Assembly (NCBI GenBank): GCA_020091685.1
Contig: CM034604.1
Location: 9,728,519 to 9,792,518, forward strand
Direction of reading: 5' to 3'
DNA length: 64,000 bases
Source: Lutjanus erythropterus
Lineage: Eukaryota > Chordata > Actinopteri > Lutjaniformes > Lutjanidae
In this document: piece after piece, positions 54,232 to 64,000 of the stretch
Layout of the letters: each line of letters opens with the position of its first letter
Position numbering within the stretch: position 1 is the first letter of the stretch
Made by a program: the position numbers and the translations under genes
The notes under the pieces: model-generated
What the model saw: the letters and a program-made list of their open reading frames with translations, nothing else
Told to the model about the DNA's origin: nothing
Database searches by the model: none

Positions 54232-55530
54232 TATGTGTGGATGTGTGTCCACATTTTTACCACTGACGTTCAAGGTTTATTGCAAGAACGTGTAGACAGG
54301 AAAAACCTGCAGGGCATTTTCTCATCGTTCCCCTGGTGAGCTCGCTGTGAGTAAGATGGAGGAGTGATGGGAACAAAGGAGGAGTTGTCAAGAGTCAAAG
54401 TGAAAGGAATAAATGCTGCGAAGATAGGAGCTCACATAGAAAACAAGCGCTGTATTACAGCACATACTGGGGAAATGCTAATCAGAGCAGACGTGAACCT
54501 GTTGAATGAGGTCATGGCGGCGAATAAGAAAACACACCGTTTCAGCACAGATTCCTGTTAACAATGACAAGGTTGAGTGACCAGTGGATACGTGCAGAGA
54601 GCAGACTTTATTCATAAGAATGGCTGTACAGTGACGGCACAGCCATTCACATCATTGTGTTGTTTGCCACCCACGTTCCCACTTGTCCTTGCCTCGAAAT
54701 CAAAAGTTTATATGAAATATCTTTAAAGTTAAATCTTGCAAACTGCTGCCTTAAGGCTGGCTTACTCTTAAAAGAAAGCTGTGGTCTTTTTTTTAATGAA
54801 AACACCTAAATTTTTAATCTCCCTTTAAGCTTTTGAAATTATCTCAAGAACTTTCACCCGGGAAAATCCTTGTTGGACGTTTTCCAACCTCCCAGGATGG
54901 CATGTTGTGTAAATACATGTTCTAGAGGCAGAAATCATGCACATGAACCTCATTAATTAGCACTCTGAGCCAGAGAGGAGGTTAATATTCGATAAACTGA
55001 AACCTTGGAGTTCGTGTAAAAAATAATCTGCCAAGGCAGAGTCAGAGTTAATTACAGTGCCGAGGACCTCACAGAGCTGCTTTTGTTGTGTGACAGAGGT
55101 TTACTCAATCAGTCAGACATGCAAAAGGTGAGCTTCCCTCAGGCCGAGTCTCTGACAGACTCAACTCTCACTGCTATCAAAATACATCGGCTTTTTCCTG
55201 AGTGTGGGCCCGACGGCTAAACACAAGGCAAAGTCGCCCAGACTCCAGCATGAAACATTATACAATAGCCAATAAATTCTGAACCCAAGGCTTGGCCTTA
55301 AAACCTTAACGCATAAATGTAAAACGACCTCACTTGTCAGGAAACACCCTTTTAGCACCGGTGGGATGCAGTGGGTGGGTGGGAAAGGGTTGTTGAAGTC
55401 AATCAAATAGACTTGCAAAGGATTAGGTCTTTCCGAGGAGGAAAATAGTCAGTCTACTTAGTGTTCATTAATAAGTGAGTCAGTCAGCCTGCAGATATAT
55501 ATGCTGTATTAATGTCCAGGTAGGTTAATT
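54232..55530. other. Unique sequence; possible regulatory islands
   Basis: 54,360-54,560 and 54,880-55,090 are complex and non-repetitive, with GAACCTCATTAATTAGCAC at 54,945-54,963 and GAGTTAATTACAG at 55,046-55,058. A 65-codon frame at 54,364-54,561 and an 85-codon minus frame have no domain. Confidence 0.25.
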
Positions 55531-56645
55531 TACTGGTTTCAACCTTTTTTGTATGACGTATCCCCTCATCCCCATTAAATCAGCCACCCCTTTGACACGA
55601 CAGTCAATTTACAGATGTCTTCATTTTAATTGTATTTAAGGTTTAAGGTCTTAAGTAACATAAAAGATAACGTTGCACTGATATACTTATTTGTTTTAGT
55701 TTGGTAAATTTGTATTATAATATACTAACACTTTTTACCCAACTTTTAACTAATTATTTAAACAGTTTTTACATTACTTTTAGCCATTTCAAATGCTTAC
55801 CCTTAACTTTTAGCTAAGTATTTCAGCAATTTACCCACTTATGGCTAACTATGTAATGGTTTACCCATTCCTTTTAGCTCACTAATCCAATGGTTAACTC
55901 ACTTTCAGCAAACTATTTCAGTGCTTCACCCTCTTTAAGCAAAATATCTGATTGGTTTACCCATTTCCTTTAGTGATAAATTTAAGTGGTTAACCCACTT
56001 TTAGCCAACTATTTCGACAGGTTACCATCACTTTTAGCAAACTATAAATGGTTTACCCATTACTTGTGGCTTACTATTTCAGTGGTTTGCCCACTTTTAG
56101 TCAACTATTTCAGGGGTTAACCCACTTGTAGCTAGCTATTTCAATAGTTTACCCATTTCTTTAAGCTAACTATTTAAACGGTTTACCCATTCCTTTTAGC
56201 TAACTGTTTCAATTATTTTAATGGTTTGAGGTTATTTCACATTTATCAAATAGTTTTGCTAATTATTTTAAATGGTTATCCTCTAATGATTTAAACCATT
56301 TGTGCAATAATTTTACTTGACTGTTTTCACTTCTTGTCTCACTTGCTAACTACTCATATATTTCATATGTCTTCAGGTCAGTAGAAGATGTGATGTGAGC
56401 AGTCAGCGCAGCTGGTAGCTCACTGGTTATTGTGACAAAAAAAAAGTACATTCAGCATCACACCAATTTATAATTCGATTTCAGTGTTTATTTTTCAAGT
56501 ACAAATATGTGGATATATTTTTTAATCAAATCTTCTTTTCTTCTTTTTTCAACTTGCTGAGCTACTCCATAATCTTACCACGTACCCCCTGGCAGCTGCA
56601 GAAGTACCCCCTGGGGTACAAGTACCCCTGGTTTGGAATCACTAA
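55531..56645. mobile_element. hAT-like MITE carrying a different minisatellite
   Basis: The left end TACTGGTTTCAACCTTTTTT and, on the minus strand, the right end TAGTGATTCCAAACCAGGGG are inverted. Sub-terminal CGTATCCCCTCATCCCCATT and GTACCCCCTGGGGTACAAGT are typical of the 'CAGTGGTTCCCAACCTTTTT' hAT-type element in fish. The middle is a 35-bp minisatellite. No clear 8-bp duplication. No transposase frame. Confidence 0.65.
55733..56228 (+). repeat. ~35-bp minisatellite inside the 55.5-kb MITE
   Basis: About 14 degenerate units of roughly 34-38 bp, each with CTTTTAGCTAACTATTTCA followed by ATGGTTTACCCATT or a variant. Confidence 0.8.
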
Positions 56646-57187
56646 TCTATCCAACAACTGAGTAAACTGAACCTGATTCACAGCTTCACCCTCAGGGAAG
56701 ATCGGCGAACAGCGAGCGACATCAAATCGCTTTGTACCACATGCTCCATGAACTTGACACCATTGATTGGTTTATTAGACACAGCCGGTTTTTAAGACTC
56801 TAAGATGGGAGTGGTGCAGTAGTATTCTGCCACGGGGCAGCATCCACTGTGGGAACAGCAACAATAAATCAGCTGCCCGCTCTTTATCTCTGACTGCCAC
56901 AGCAGTTAACAGGATTGGAGAGTGACAAGATTCCATGTAGCATAATTACATCAATCTGATTACAAATTATGCTAATCCTACTACAAAAGAGTGGTTACTG
57001 AGTAAAATGGAGACACTTTATGACAGTCATTTGACACATTTGAGGAGCTAAATGCGCATTGATTGTGATGGTTGCAGATATTGACAAGACTATTCAGGTT
57101 GTATTCTGAAAATGTGAAAATTGTGATGATCTGTTTGCCTGTTTGGACACCCTTTGTACTCAAATATCTGCCCAAATAACATTAATA
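56646..57187. other. Non-coding sequence, nothing recognised
   Basis: Unique sequence with a 64-codon minus frame, no domain. Confidence 0.3.
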
Positions 57188-57895
57188 CACTGTAAAAAAC
57201 AAATAAACAAACAAAAAATTATACAGGGATATACGTGCTGAAATCAACTAAACTTTTCTCATTAATATGCATATACATGTTTTATTTGTTAAAGGTCATT
57301 AAACTTAAAATTTCTAGTATTTGCAGAACAATTCAGAATTTCTTCTAACTTGAAATGATGAGTACAATGAATGTTCATTAAACTCGTTATACAAACACAA
57401 ATGTCTTGATTGTCATTGTACATGTACACTAACATTCAGTATGCTATATCAAAGCGACATAGTGGAATGAATATAAATATGAACATGAAACAAACATGTT
57501 CAGCATATTAGCAGACTTCCCAGCATGCATTGTTTCAGAGTTAAAACTCTCTCCTCCTTTTTAATGAAAACTTGCTGTGAAGAGTTGTTGGTTTAACTTA
57601 ATATCTTAAGCCTACTGAACATGTTTTCTGAAGTTCACCTGAAATAATATCAAGTTGATTTGACTGTAAAAATTCATTTGTTTTGAATGATTACAAAATT
57701 GTCTAAACTTGTCCTTTCAAATTCAGTCAACTTCAAATTTTACAGCAGCCTGGACACTAATTTTTTAAAGTAAAACAAACAGTTTCTTTTTTACAGTGAA
57801 AACTGAAAAGTTTGCTTTGTTCAAATTTGTGAAAAAGCAAATGATGAAATAAAATTTCACAAAACAACACCTAATTTTTTTTTTTTTTTACAGTG
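57188..57895 (-). mobile_element. CACTGTAAAA...ACAGTG MITE, copy 3, TA-flanked
   Basis: The 708-bp element starts CACTGTAAAAAAC and ends TTTTTTTTTACAGTG, with TA immediately outside both ends (57,186-57,187 and 57,896-57,897). This fits a TA target duplication of Tc1/mariner-like elements. It contains an internal TTTTTTACAGTG at 57,788-57,799 followed by ~100 bp, so it is an extended form. Shares long words with 44,936-45,498 and 45,650-45,955. Confidence 0.75.
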
Positions 57896-59450
57896 TATCA
57901 CACTCCTGAGCTGGTATGATCTAATAATCCCAGTATCAAGTAATGTTTTAGCAGGTAGAGGCGATAAATTACATTCTGAGAGTGACCTTGCCCTGTTTCA
58001 GCCCAGCAGCTGCTCAGTCTGTCAGGCTTTTCTCCGTGTGCCACAGCAGCAGCTGAGGAGCCATTTTGGGGCCTGATGCATTCAACAGCTGGTGGTGCCA
58101 AGCCCAGGTTGGGCGTAGGAGGAGGAGGAGAGGAGGAGGGGTGAGGGGAGCGCGAGGTCGTCTGTCTATCGAGCCGTGGAAACATGGGACACAGAGCATA
58201 TCGGACGACAGGCACGCAGCCAAATGGCAAAACAGGAACAGCACTTCAGTCGAGGCGCTCTTCTCAGAGGCTGACCTAAAATCACATTTAAACTGCAGCT
58301 ATAAGCGTCCCATCACTCAAACTACTGTGTAATGCATGCCATGAGAACACTGCATGTAACTTGCCCATATGCTGCAAGTTTGAGCTGGCTTCGGTTCACG
58401 GCTCTGTTCCCATTCCGGGCTGTGTGTGCGTGCGGACGCGGCGAGACAATGCCGGATTTTGTGAGACTTGAGCTTCACTTTACAACAGTGTGAAAAAAAG
58501 AAAAGGTGGATGGTGTCCCATTTTTCTTACGATCCCAGGATGTGTTTACATAAAATCAACCTAAGCGGTGTCAGGTAATGGAAAAATCTCTGAATGTTTA
58601 CAGACACTAGAGGATATGAGAGAAAGGACTGTTTAGCAAATGACCTTTGTCTTGAAAAATCTCAAACCTCCGACTGCATTTCACTGCAACTCGTTCAACT
58701 CTGTGATGGCGATTCTCATCCACTGCCAGATGTTTTTTTCCAGCCTCTTTTCTGGTGCTGTTTGCAGTGTTGTGGTGTGCACAGAGCATCGGTTTGGTTG
58801 AAATGAAGTAGGGAGTACGCCACATGAAGGTGGAGTTTCCTGTAAAGTTGTTCTCACATGTAAATCATCCTACATCTCTGTACCGACACTCAGGGAAGAA
58901 ATCCACTCTGTCTTTATGGTTGCGCTCGTTCACCGCCGCTGTGAGTGTTAGAGTTTTCTCTGTCTCCTTACAAATTATGTGTACTCTCTGTGCTGTCTGC
59001 GTGTGTGTTTTAAGGAGAGTCTGCAGAAATGACAAGACAGCTGAACAAATGAAGAAAGAGATAAACATTTGGACAGGACGCACCAGGTGGATGGCGAGTA
59101 GTATCCAGATGGCACTGTGACAAATCGCACGGTGTGTCATTTCCTCTTTGAATTTGGGTCTACTGTAATGCAATTAGAAGAAAATTCTAATTTAGGAAAT
59201 TCTCATCAAAATTACTTTGAAGAAGAAAAAAGTTTATACAGTATATAACAAGGAAATGTGTTGTATATGCACGTTATGATTTTGTCACCATATCCCTGAC
59301 ATTGCCATGCTAGCATGGCTAAAAAATGTAGGAAAGCAAGCAGGACTGTAATAAACTTTACTTTTAAAAGAAATTTTAATTATCATTTTATGCAATACCT
59401 GCTTACCCTTGCCCTGTATATACAGCATCTTATCATCAGAACCATACACC
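57896..59450. other. Non-coding; GC-richer island with E-boxes at 58.0-58.3 kb
   Basis: CAGCTG palindromes (E-boxes) occur at about 58,009, 58,049 and 58,086, the latter two flanked by GCAG and CAA. A purine run (GGAGGAGGAGGAGAGGAGG) follows at 58,117-58,140. Overlapping frames up to 110 codons on both strands have no domain. Beyond 58,300 nothing is recognised, except a family G scrap near 59,305. Confidence 0.25.
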
Positions 59451-59560
59451 CAGTGTTGTAGTCAAGACCAGAGTGTTTCAAGACCAAGACAAGACCAAGA
59501 CTTAGGAAAGTTGAGACTAAGTGAAGACCGAGTCAAGATCAAGTACTGTCACATTTCTAG
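59451..59560 (+). mobile_element. hAT-like terminal fragment (CAGTGTTGTAGTCAAGACC)
   Basis: CAGTGTTGTAGTCAAGACC followed by AAGACCAAGACAAGACCAAG is the end of a very common teleost hAT-type repeat. No opposite end found. An AAG run follows at 59,573-59,590. Confidence 0.55.
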
Positions 59561-60519
59561 TTCTCTCTCCTAAGAAGAAGAAGAAGAGGAAGAAGCAGAA
59601 CTGATGCTGTTTTGAAGGCAAAGGGTGGTCAAACAAAATATTGATCTGATTTAGATTTTTCTTCTGTTCGCTCACTTTGCACTTTGTAAATCGATAAAAA
59701 TAAATAAATCTTCTGTTTTTGAAAGCATTCTTACTTTACAGCATGTCTTCACACCTGCATAAAACTTTTCCACAGTACTGTATTTTGTTAAACATTTGAG
59801 AAGAGATCAGACTGTTACTAGGTAACTGCTGAAAGATGAGGTTGTCTGACACTGAGTGCTGTTAGTTATTGGTTGGGTTAATTGCATAACAATGTGTACA
59901 TTGATTACTGACAGGGGCTGATCAGGCTAATAATCATAACATTGTACTAAATTTCTAACTGCACCATGCTGTAAATGTTGCCACTGCCACTCACTGCTGA
60001 AAGTACAGAACACAATGAAAAAAATATATTCTTCTATATACAGTAGAAACTGAGCTTTATCATGAAAGAGCAGTGTTACTGGTCATGACTGAAGGATCTA
60101 TATCGCAAGAAATAGCACTATCAAGTGTTAATAATCTCACACCTCCACAATGACAATAACTAGGCACCTACATATCTATAAAGATAAAACCTTACAGAAC
60201 TTGTAATTGGCATGTGAGAGGCTAATGTCGTGGACAACATGTCAAATAAAGTAACTGCACTCGATCCCCTGCACTATGTAATATTCACTGATGCATGATT
60301 TATATATGGGTTTTATGACTGCCCCTTTCACATGTAGCTTGAATGAAAATATACAATAGATAAAGGAAAAGAAGTAGAGGCCAGTTGGAGGCAAAAATCG
60401 CTCCCCATCTTTCTCATCAGTAGCCCTTCAAAGCAATTATTAAATCACAAATGCTGCAAAATGCAGTGTTTTTCTTGAACAAATTCCTCTTTGTTTTCTT
60501 CATTTGGACTGATAACACA
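59561..60519. other. Non-coding sequence, nothing recognised
   Basis: AT-rich unique sequence. Confidence 0.3.
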
Positions 60520-61060
60520 GACGGGGCTCGGTTTTATGATGATTCAGTGTGATTAACCTGCGTTTCCAGGAGGTCAGACGAACCCGGCTGCCACATCCTT
60601 ATTTGACACACTATACACCTCCTCTGGTGCACCTAAGGTGTGCCAATGAATATTTCAGTAAGTCAAAATGGATATTACTCCTGAGTCAGACGTGCTGGCA
60701 CAGGCTGCAGCGCTACAGGTGGGGCATTAGTGCCAGGCACGCTCGGAGCACCGGGGTAATGTATCGAGACATTGTGGGCTTGGGTCACTTGGGTGTTTTT
60801 CTTTTTTTCTTTTGTTTCTCTTTTGATAAGAGAAGGTCACATGTGGAAGATTTAACTGCAGTTAAAGAGGACTTCAGAAAGATTAAGGCAGCTTTTGCTC
60901 AGCTACCACAAACATCTTCAGCTCTAACAAATGGATACAACACCATTTTGGAGTTCAGTCACTGGGTATTTGCTAAAGGTTTGAGTTCAGACCTAAATCA
61001 CATACTATGCACCAAATGCACAAATATGTACTACCTTAACATACTTTTGTGTAACTAAGC
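60520..61060 (+). other. Unique sequence with an unrecognised 169-codon frame
   Basis: An open frame at 60,549-61,058 begins in complex sequence and ends in AT-rich sequence. Within it, CGTTTCCAG/GAGG at 60,569 and TCA/GTAAGT at 60,658 would delimit an 88-bp exon reading EVRRTRLPHPYLTHYTPP. I do not recognise the peptide. The later part contains a phenylalanine run from TTTTTC repeats, which argues against the whole frame being coding. Confidence 0.2.
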
Positions 61061-61454
61061 TGTAGTATTTATCCTTGCCAGTAAGTGATTCATTTTAAAA
61101 ATATATATACCTACCTGTTATCGACTATACGCCAGAGCTGCCTTGGTCTGTTGTCTTGTTGCTGTCACCCCTACTGCACTGCATTGTGGTATATTTATGC
61201 CAGCATGTACCAGTGGTTGCATAGTGCAAAATTTCCCTGCAAACAGTTTGCACTTCGTGAACTATTGGTTTCATACTAAAGCTGGGCATAAAATGTATAA
61301 TTATAGACATGTTGTTGTTTATTTCCAACTGTACTGTACAAGTAAATCATCTGTGATCCAGAGCCAAAGCTCAAGATGTATACGCTCAAACTGTATGGTC
61401 TGATCTTCAAGTCACGACCTGCACTGTTTAATGAAAAAAGTTAGCGGATGCCTT
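61061..61454. other. Non-coding sequence, nothing recognised
   Basis: Overlapping frames of 64-86 codons on both strands, no domain. Confidence 0.3.
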
Positions 61455-61756
61455 TAAATTTTAAGTTGACTGAATTTGAAAACTATATATATATAAAATA
61501 CTGTATTTTAAAATGTATTAGACAAGTTTTCATCTTTTTTTTTTCTTATAAAAAATAAGGGGGAAACCTGGTAATAATATCAATCAAGTCAAAAGTTAAA
61601 AGAACTAATTTTCATGAGTTCTGAAGTGGTCTGAAAATAAATACTAGAGTTTTTTAGTTTAATGAACTTGAATATTATAGAGCTTGTATATTTACATAAA
61701 ATTAATGAGAAAACTTTAGTTGATTCCTCTAAATTCCTGTATGATATTTTTCAGTG
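61455..61756 (+). mobile_element. CACTGT MITE, partial copy 4
   Basis: TCAAGTCAAAAG, GAGTTCTGAAGTGGTCTGAA, TTAGTTGATTCCTCTAAATT and ATGATATTTTTCAGTG match the right half of 13,842-14,400 in the same orientation. A short TA run lies near 61,483. Confidence 0.65.
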
Positions 61757-63535
61757 AGTGCTTACATTTTACATGTAAAATATAAAATGAAACAGGCTGT
61801 CAGCTCCTGCAGACTGTTCCGACTATCCATTATTGTCAAGAAACATTTGTTTGACACCTCTGAGGCAGGTAGAGTTTTGTTGGCTTTCTAGCAACAATGC
61901 TAACAAGGTAGACACCAAGCTGCCCTGATTATCTGTGTTTTGTTGGATATGGACTTGCAGGTGGCTAGAGAATTAGACGCGAGCCAGTTTTGTTTTACTG
62001 TCTATATTTTCCATCCAACAGATGGTCTTTTCCCCCCCGTACACTGCATGGCAAATGACACCTGACGACGCTGAATTTTGGTCAAACTCTAAAATGAGTC
62101 ATGCTGCTCAAAATTGGATCGGAATTGGATCCACATCATACAGTTTATGCCCAGCTTACGGTTTTGGACAGACAAAAAAAACCTTGCATACTGTTTTAGC
62201 GTACTAAATAGCATATATATGGAATTTTAGGTATAATGCTAATGACTGTTTGCTAATGTTAGCATAAATTTAGCAGAATATTGCTTTGCATTTACTAGCA
62301 TGTATGTTTCCCATTTAAGGATTGCTTAGAGCTCAATTACCTTACGTAAATGTAGATATTTACGCATTTCACTAAGCACTCAGAATCATATCCAGTCACC
62401 CACCTGCTTATCTATGATTAAAATATGCTATAGTGAGCATGCTAACACTGACTCCAAGCTAGACTGCAGGTTACTCAGATTGAAGCTCCAGCTGCTTCTG
62501 TGTCATCTGGAGCGTTTCAGGCGATGGAGTCCTCACATGGCTCATCAAAAGATAAGCTCCTCTTACAATTCTTGTATTTCAGCTGAGACCCCCTCTTCCC
62601 ACACGAGCGCAAGAATTGCCTTTAACCAGCCGCTGTACAAATACTTTGACGCAAACCACGCGTGAAGCAGCTTACTTCTTCCCCCAGCAGTATTTAATGA
62701 AAGGGAATTCACAAAGGGAAACGTGACACTGTGCTTTGATATAAACCCCCTGAAATCAATGCAGGCTTAACAAGTGATAACATTGGACCTGGTAAACTGT
62801 GTAGCCATGATCTTATAAGGATGTGCAAAGCGCGGCAGCCATTATTTGGATGTGAGAGGTATATTATCCTTGGCTGCTGGGCTCTGAATTTGCAAGACAC
62901 TTTGACTGCCGCTACAAAGGGGCTACGGGCCGTATTCAGGGTTTTACTCATCCCTTTCACTCTCATTCATGACAATACATCTTATCGTGGAGTATCCATC
63001 TCCTTTCATGTCTCTCCTCAGGGACCAAACCAGTATCATAAGTAATGCGCCATGCATCAAATGTGGTTTTCCCATTTATTTTTCATAAGACTATGTCAGT
63101 CAGGCTCAGAAGTAATAAGCCAACAGCGCTGGTAAAGACATTTGCAAAGTAAATAAGGCCTCCTCTCTGACACCACAAATGTGTGTCTATGACTGCTGTC
63201 GCCATGGTACCGCCTGTCAGCATCGTTGTCACCGGTGTCGTCATGGCAGTGTGGGCTGATGTTAATCTATTCTGCGGGTGTGACAGTTTGTGGTTGGGAG
63301 AGTGGGAACTCCAGAAGCAGGGGTGTGGTAAACGTGTCAGTCAGCTACTGTTCGGGCAAAGGACCAGGACGAAGTCAGAGGGTAGAGGATGGATACTTCA
63401 AAAAAGAAAGGTTTTATGAGTCTTTTTTTTTAATTCACAAACTTATAATTCAGTTATTTTCCTTTTCTTGCTTTCCTTTTTTATTTTAGGCCTTGCTAGC
63501 GACATGGCTCTTGGGATGGCAATGCAGGTTCGTTG
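61757..63535. other. Non-coding; unique island at 62.5-63.4 kb
   Basis: GCTAATG and GTTAGC words at 62,235-62,270 suggest old repeat. From 62,500 to about 63,400 the sequence is complex and non-repetitive. Several frames of 78-87 codons on both strands have no domain. Possible conserved non-coding sequence, unproven. Confidence 0.25.
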
Positions 63536-64000
63536 GTCGTTCCACCATTTTGGTCTAAACTGAAATATTTCAGCTGCTTATTGGAGAATTTCAATAGAAT
63601 TTAGTGCAGACATTCACTGTCCCCACAGGATTAACTCTAGTACCTTTGGTGATCCCCTGACTTCTTTGTAGCATCACTTGCAGGTCAAAATTTCCAGTAA
63701 ATTTGTGCACACATTTAAAGTTTCCAGCTCCCACTGACTATCATGTTTTTTTTTCCTCTTGTGGCAATATGAGGTTGACATTTGTGTTTTTTAAATATAT
63801 TTTAGGGCTTTTATGCCTTTAATTGTATAGGACAGCTGAATATATGACATGAAAGGAGAAGAGAGTGTCGGGGAATGACAAGCAGCAAAGAGACATAGGT
63901 GGGAGTCAAACCCACAGCTGCTGCAGAGGATTCACAGCTTCTGTACGTGGAGTGAACATTTCTGTTTTTTAGTGAAATATCTCAAAAACTGCTGGATGGA
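63536..64000 (+). repeat. Repeat family G, interrupted by a SINE
   Basis: ATTTAGTGCAGACATTCACT, CCCCACAGGATTAACTC, TTTGGTGATCCCCTGACTTC and GAGGTTGACATTTGTG are followed, after the SINE, by AGTGAAATATCTCAAAAACT and GCTGGATGGA. These are contiguous in the usual fish repeat. Runs off the right edge. Confidence 0.65.
63793..63955 (-). mobile_element. tRNA-derived SINE with 15-bp target duplications
   Basis: On the minus strand a tRNA-like head (CAGCTGTGGGTTTGACTCCC, B-box GGTTTGACTCC) is followed by TTTGCTGCTTGTCATTCCCC, then TTTCATGTCATATATTCAGC and an A-rich tail. ACATTTGTGTTTTTT at 63,778-63,792 and ACATTTCTGTTTTTT at 63,956-63,970 flank it with one mismatch, the length expected for LINE-mediated insertion. 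This SINE is a different family from the one at 49,515. Confidence 0.78.

Noticed and set aside
58066-58332. 88-codon frame with an Arg run
   Set aside because: The arginine run comes from a GGAGGA purine tract; overlapping minus-strand frames are equally long.

Overview
The window looks like a gene-poor, intergenic or deep-intronic stretch of a bony-fish nuclear genome, most likely a percomorph teleost. The basis is AT-rich sequence with many CA/GT microsatellites and a dense layer of short transposable-element relics of kinds common in teleosts: tRNA-derived SINEs with an L2-like tail, LINE 3' ends, hAT-type MITEs whose ends read CAGNGGTGG, MITEs ending in CACTGTAAAA, and fold-back MITEs ending in TGGTAACAC. 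I found no convincing host protein-coding gene, no tRNA or rRNA gene and no CRISPR array. All long open frames are chance frames or translations of tandem repeats, except one LINE ORF2 remnant at 24.66-24.83 kb.

Layout. 0-9 kb: a LINE 3' end with a SINE inserted behind it (2.16-2.52 kb), an 800-bp TTTTCATCTTGTTAC-type minisatellite bracketed by a direct duplication (4.44-5.86 kb), a fold-back MITE (6.74-7.23 kb), an AATC-tailed repeat (7.56-7.95 kb) and a MITE-like tandem repeat (8.20-8.69 kb). 9-16 kb: an inverted-repeat element (9.74-10.68 kb), a second AATC-tailed copy, an LTR-like segment holding a SINE head, a MITE nested in another repeat (13.3 kb), a CACTGT MITE and a second LTR-like segment. 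16-24 kb: unique GC-richer sequence, an interrupted 26-bp minisatellite (17.6-18.0 kb), a transposon relic and a 1.2-kb hAT-like element. 24-35 kb: the LINE fragment, three copies of an 'ACTTGGTTAGGTTTAGG' repeat (one split by a 699-bp LTR-like insertion with 9-bp flanking repeats), a unique island with homeodomain-type motifs, and two 130-bp direct copies exactly 1,800 bp apart. 35-50 kb: a 21-bp-period array, a TIR element, a hAT MITE with a minisatellite core, more CACTGT MITEs and a minus-strand SINE. 50-64 kb: a 1,408-bp hAT-type element with a perfect 8-bp target duplication and a 900-bp minisatellite core, a different hAT-like MITE with a different minisatellite, two more CACTGT MITEs, unique islands, and a SINE with 15-bp target duplications.

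The main theme is minisatellites carried inside non-autonomous DNA transposons. The same 28-bp minisatellite family occurs at 4.8-5.6, 38.8-39.1 and 53.0-53.9 kb. In two of the three places it lies between matching hAT-like ends, and the array length differs between copies. A different minisatellite sits inside a different hAT-like MITE at 55.5-56.6 kb. Unique islands between the repeats (about 0-0.9, 9.2-9.6, 16.3-17.1, 31.6-32.4, 39.9-40.2, 42.1-42.3, 46.4-46.7, 52.4-52.7, 54.3-55.1, 58.0-58.3, 60.5-61.0 and 62.5-63.4 kb) are the best places to look for conserved non-coding elements. Conservation cannot be judged from one sequence.
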